The position numbers were made by a program, and so were the translations under genes. A stretch of 64,000 nt of DNA, taken from contig CAKUGR010000004.1 of assembly GCA_934654775.1 (NCBI GenBank), positions 62,001-126,000 on the forward strand, in the 5' to 3' direction. Positions within the stretch are counted from its first letter, which is position 1. The number at the start of each line of letters is the position of its first letter. A model generated the notes under the pieces. It made no database searches. It was given only the letters and a program-made list of their open reading frames with translations, and was not told the DNA's origin. This DNA comes from an uncultured Collinsella sp. (GTDB taxonomy: Bacteria > Actinomycetota > Coriobacteriia > Coriobacteriales > Coriobacteriaceae). This document shows, piece by piece, positions 60,815 to 64,000 of this stretch.

Positions 60815-61153
60815 ATGAAGACTATTAAGTCTCGGCAAGATTTCGAGCATGTGTTCAGTCAGGGGCGTCGTTTCAATCACCCTCTGATTCGAATGACCAT
60901 ATGTGAATCGGTTGGCGAAGGCGACTCCGGAAGGGTCGCCTTCGTTGGTGCTAAACGACTCGGTTGTGCTGTTGTGCGCAACCGATCTAAGCGTGTGATG
61001 CGCGAGGCCGCCCGCAGCTGTGGATTTCCCGTTGCGGGTTATGACATCATCTTGTTCGCGACTCCCAAGACGAGGGTTTCCTCGCCGCAGGAGATGGACA
61101 AGGCATTGCGTTCGCTTATGAAACGCGCCGGCGTTGCCGGGGAGGAGCGATGA
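60815..61153 (+). CDS. rnpA: Ribonuclease P protein component
   Basis: 112 residues. RNase P motif VVRNRSKRVMREAAR and FVGAKRLGCAV are diagnostic. Assists the RNA in processing tRNA 5' ends. Shine-Dalgarno weak; it follows rpmH by 20 bp. Confidence 0.95.
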   Translation: MKTIKSRQDFEHVFSQGRRFNHPLIRMTICESVGEGDSGRVAFVGAKRLGCAVVRNRSKRVMREAARSCGFPVAGYDIILFATPKTRVSSPQEMDKALRSLMKRAGVAGEER

Positions 61154-61374
61154 GCAACCACGTTTTGCGACGTGTTGCCATCGCTCCTATTCGCATATAT
61201 CAACAGGTTATTTCGCCCTTATTGCCTGACGCCTGCATTTATTACCCAACGTGCTCGCAATACGCTATCCAGGCGATTGAGAAGTACGGTGTTTTGAGAG
61301 GCTGCTGGCTTGCCGTGAGGCGCATCGCTCGCTGCAATCCCCTGCACGTCGGCGGTTATGACCCTGTGCCTTAG
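61150..61374 (+). CDS. yidD: Membrane protein insertion efficiency factor YidD
   Basis: 74 residues; overlaps rnpA by 4 bp (ATGA). IYQQVISPLLPDACIYYPTCSQYA and GCWLAVRRIARCNPLHVGGYDPVP are the full family signature. Confidence 0.96.
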   Translation: MSNHVLRRVAIAPIRIYQQVISPLLPDACIYYPTCSQYAIQAIEKYGVLRGCWLAVRRIARCNPLHVGGYDPVP

Positions 61375-61403
61375 CGGGCACTCGCTATCGGAGGAAAACT
61401 TAC

Positions 61404-62174
61404 ATGTGGGATTGGATCGTTAACATCCTTTTCGAGCTGCTCAAGCTCATCCAGACCTTTGCGGTCGACTGGGGCCTGTCCATCATCATCCTGGTGGTCA
61501 TCATCCGTCTGCTGCTGACGCCGCTTATGCTCAAGTCGACCAAGTCGACGGCTCGTATGCAGGTGCTGCAGCCCAAGATGCTCGAGATCCAGGAGCGTTA
61601 CGCCGACGATCCTCAGCGTCAGGCCGAGGAGATGCAGAAGTTCTACAGCGAGAACAAGTTCAACCCCATGGCTGGTTGTCTGCCGCTGTTGATCCAGATG
61701 CCTGTCCTGTTCGCCCTATTTACGTTGCTGCGCAACCTGCCGGACTACTTTAGCGACGGCACGTTCTCGTTCTTCAACATCCTGCCCGACCTGACCACCA
61801 CGCCGAGCGCTTCCTTTGCCGATGGCTTTATGGTTGCGCTGCCTGCGCTGGTTTGCCTGATTCTGTTCGCTGTCTTGACCCTGATTCCGCAGCTGTATAT
61901 GTCTCGCAATCAGACTGGTCAGCAGGCCCAGAGCATGCGCATGATGGCCGTCGTCATGACCGTCATGATGCTTTGGATGGGCTGGAGCCTGCCCGTCGGC
62001 GTTCTGCTGTACTACGACGTGTCCTCTGCCTGGCAGGTTATCCAGCAGATCTTCGTGACGCAGAAGGTTATCGACAAGGCTAAGGCCGATGAGGAGGAGC
62101 GCCTCAAGAACGCACCGCTGCAGGTCGAGGTTACCCGTCGCGAGAAGAAGCCGCGTCCGCACAAGAAGAAGTAG
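61404..62174 (+). CDS. yidC: Membrane protein insertase YidC/Oxa1
   Basis: 256 residues, short Gram-positive form with about five helices and no signal lipobox. VVIIRLLLTPLMLKSTKSTARMQ, the NPMAGCLPLLIQMPVLFALF core and the basic tail (RREKKPRPHKKK) are typical. GGAGG precedes the ATG. Confidence 0.95.
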   Translation: MWDWIVNILFELLKLIQTFAVDWGLSIIILVVIIRLLLTPLMLKSTKSTARMQVLQPKMLEIQERYADDPQRQAEEMQKFYSENKFNPMAGCLPLLIQMPVLFALFTLLRNLPDYFSDGTFSFFNILPDLTTTPSASFADGFMVALPALVCLILFAVLTLIPQLYMSRNQTGQQAQSMRMMAVVMTVMMLWMGWSLPVGVLLYYDVSSAWQVIQQIFVTQKVIDKAKADEEERLKNAPLQVEVTRREKKPRPHKKK

Positions 62175-62219
62175 TCGGGATATCAATCTTATTTAGGTAC
62201 CTAACTTTTGGAGTACGTT

Positions 62220-62789
62220 ATGTCTGAAGAGATCATCGAGGATATGCTTGAGGAGGTTGCCCCGCAGATTGCGGGCGATTATCCCGAGATTGCACAGCGC
62301 TACAAGGCCGGTGAAGAGCTGACCGATGAGGAGCTCGACACCATTGCCGATGTTGCGATTTCCATTCTGCGTTCCATCCTTTCGCATTTCGATGCCGCCA
62401 ACTCTCCTATTGATGAGTACGAGGGCGACGAGGGTGAGCTGATTTTGGATGTTACGGCTCCTGATCTTGCTGTTCTCATTGGCCGTCATGGTCGTACCCT
62501 TGATGCCCTTCAGGTTATGTTCTCTTTGCTGGTGAGCCGTAAGCTTGGCTTTAGGTATCCGGTTGTGGTAGACGTTGAGGGCTACAAGAGTCGCCGTCAG
62601 GACAAGGTTGCCTCTATGGCTCAGTCTGCCGCCGAGCGTGCCATCCGTACTCATAAGAGCGTTTCGCTTCCGCCCATGAATGCCTATGAGCGCCGACTCG
62701 TTCATATTGCACTTCGTGGCAATGATGCCGTCGATACACATTCTGAGGGTTCTGACCCTGATCGCCATGTGGTGATTGTTGCTCGATAA
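62220..62789 (+). CDS. khpB: RNA-binding protein KhpB/Jag (KH and R3H domains)
   Basis: 189 residues, start ATG 62220 with GGAG upstream. KH-like motif APDLAVLIGRHGRTLDALQ and R3H LPPMNAYERRLVHIAL. The N-terminal Jag domain common in Firmicutes is replaced by an acidic helix. Partners KhpA in RNA binding and cell growth. Confidence 0.94.
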   Translation: MSEEIIEDMLEEVAPQIAGDYPEIAQRYKAGEELTDEELDTIADVAISILRSILSHFDAANSPIDEYEGDEGELILDVTAPDLAVLIGRHGRTLDALQVMFSLLVSRKLGFRYPVVVDVEGYKSRRQDKVASMAQSAAERAIRTHKSVSLPPMNAYERRLVHIALRGNDAVDTHSEGSDPDRHVVIVAR

Positions 62790-62808
62790 TCTACTCGAGC
62801 TTATGCTA

Positions 62809-62839
62809 AGGGGGCGTGGTTTCCACGTCCCCTTTTTTT
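62809..62839 (+). terminator. Intrinsic terminator of khpB
   Basis: GGGGGCGTGG / CCACGTCCCC stem (one G-U) followed by TTTTTTT. Confidence 0.9.
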
Positions 62840-62885
62840 GTCAAAAGTTCTCGATACACTGATTTTTGTCAGAAAGGAGCTTCTG

Positions 62886-63623
62886 TTGTTTGTACTTACA
62901 GATCTGCAGGCTGACGAGATGTTGAGTCGTCTAACCTCCTATTGCAAAGAGTACTCCTTGAGCGTAACTTATGCTGAGCTAAGGAAATGTATTCAGCATT
63001 TGGATTTGGTTCTGGAAACAAATAAGACAACCAATCTCACCCGTATTCTTAACGTAGAAGATGCTGTGGTACTTCATATCCTCGACTCACTTGTCTTGCT
63101 CCCTTATATCAATAAGGCTCCTGAGGGAGCTTTGCTCGATATGGGAACAGGTGCAGGTTTCCCTGGTATTCCATTAACGATAGCAACGCATCGTAAAGCT
63201 ACTTATATTGACTCAGTTGGCAAGAAGGTTGATGCTGTAAATTCTTTTGTTCATGCTCTTGGTTTGAAAAATGCTCATGCAGTTCATGATCGCCTTGAAG
63301 AATATGCTCGAAGCCATAAGAAGCGGTTCTCTGTTGTAACCGCCCGAGCATTGGCCCCTCTACCAATTCTTGTTGAGTATGCGGCTCCGTATCTCAAGGA
63401 TGGAGGGTTATTTGTTATCACGAAGGGCAATCCATCGGATGAGGAGCTTGCTTCCGGCATGTCAGCAGCTAAGATCTGCGGCTACACTTTGCTTCTGAAT
63501 GACACAATCGATTTGCCTGAGGGCTTGGGCCACAGGGAGTTCATTGTTCTTAAGAAGAGTCATCCAGCATCCGTTTCATTGCCTCGTGCAAATGGCATGG
63601 CAAAGAAGAATCCGCTTGCCTAG
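62886..63623 (+). CDS. rsmG: 16S rRNA (guanine527-N7)-methyltransferase
   Basis: 245 residues from TTG 62886 (AAGGAG 6 bp upstream); the longer frame begins inside the terminator. SAM site LLDMGTGAGFPGIPLTI, KKVDAVNSFVHALGL, VVTARALAPLPIL. GidB family. Codon use is clearly more AT-rich than that of the gyr/pur genes. Lies before parS-parA, as in many genomes. Confidence 0.95.
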   Translation: MFVLTDLQADEMLSRLTSYCKEYSLSVTYAELRKCIQHLDLVLETNKTTNLTRILNVEDAVVLHILDSLVLLPYINKAPEGALLDMGTGAGFPGIPLTIATHRKATYIDSVGKKVDAVNSFVHALGLKNAHAVHDRLEEYARSHKKRFSVVTARALAPLPILVEYAAPYLKDGGLFVITKGNPSDEELASGMSAAKICGYTLLLNDTIDLPEGLGHREFIVLKKSHPASVSLPRANGMAKKNPLA

Positions 63624-63624
63624 A

Positions 63625-63640
63625 TGTTTCACGTGAAACA
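63625..63640. promoter_or_regulatory. parS: parS site 1
   Basis: Perfect TGTTTCACGTGAAACA. Confidence 0.97.
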
Positions 63641-63663
63641 TAATGGATACTAGCAACTTGCAG

Positions 63664-63679
63664 TGTTTCACGTGAAACA
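63664..63679. promoter_or_regulatory. parS: parS site 2
   Basis: Perfect TGTTTCACGTGAAACA, 39 bp from site 1. Confidence 0.97.
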
Positions 63680-63702
63680 TGGCGGTTGATATCGAATCGG
63701 AA

Positions 63703-63718
63703 TGTTTCACGTGAAACA
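63703..63718. promoter_or_regulatory. parS: parS site 3
   Basis: Perfect TGTTTCACGTGAAACA, 39 bp from site 2 and 39 bp before the parA start. Confidence 0.97.
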
Positions 63719-63739
63719 TCCTCCGTTTGACAGCTTTAA

Positions 63740-64000
<261 letters not shown>

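Overview
The window is a near-complete chromosomal stretch around the replication origin of a high-GC Gram-positive bacterium. Gene content and order, the LuxR regulators fused to a 12-helix membrane domain, and the large sortase-type surface proteins point to a coriobacterium, most likely Collinsella or a close relative. This assignment is inference from gene content; no database search was possible. Most genes lie on the minus strand, running away from the origin near 60.3-60.7 kb.

Layout. 1-9.5 kb: three large secreted or surface proteins on the minus strand, the first running off the left edge, followed by a divergent LuxR-family membrane regulator (9.5-10.9 kb). A 38-bp conserved dyad element precedes all three surface genes. 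10.9-15.4 kb: a repeat-rich gap, a cytidylate-kinase-like gene, and a polar amino-acid ABC transporter operon. 15.4-26.6 kb: yqeY, a foldase, a PTS IIA protein, purF-purM-purN, a CmpB-type membrane protein, a purE-sortase B-moaE-like cluster, and an isolated DUF4143 ATPase that looks acquired. 27.2-40.2 kb: carAB, an ABC exporter, a NUDIX hydrolase, purD, purA and dnaB. 40.4-42.1 kb: rpsF-ssb-rpsR-rplI. 42.6-45.1 kb: two tRNA-Ser genes, a TRIC-type channel and a bactofilin-like membrane protein. 45.2-49.1 kb: typA, two small unknown genes, a bifunctional nuclease and three tRNAs. 49.3-60.3 kb: gyrA, gyrB, a DciA-like gene, recF, dnaN, dnaA and an unusual HATPase-winged-helix protein. 60.3-60.66 kb: probable oriC. 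60.66-64 kb on the plus strand: rpmH, rnpA, yidD, yidC, khpB, rsmG, three parS sites and the start of parA.

How the genes fit together. The right third is the conserved origin region: initiation (dnaA, dnaN, recF, DciA-like), supercoiling (gyrAB), segregation (parS, parA), and membrane insertion with RNase P (yidC, yidD, rnpA, rpmH). Purine synthesis is scattered (purF, M, N, E, D, A), with carAB supplying carbamoyl phosphate. The left end is a surface-display locus whose C-terminal LxxTG motifs could be served by the class B sortase at 24 kb.

The intergenic DNA is unusually structured. Two arrays of a 15-bp repeat alternate in orientation every 40 bp exactly. Many hairpins with different stems share a GGGACAG core. 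Several very long GC-rich stem-loops are present, and a minisatellite has TTGAG spaced 9 and 10 bp in alternation. The strongest candidates for something undescribed are the 40-bp alternating array, the shared surface-gene operator next to the LuxR gene, and the HATPase-winged-helix protein co-directional with dnaA.
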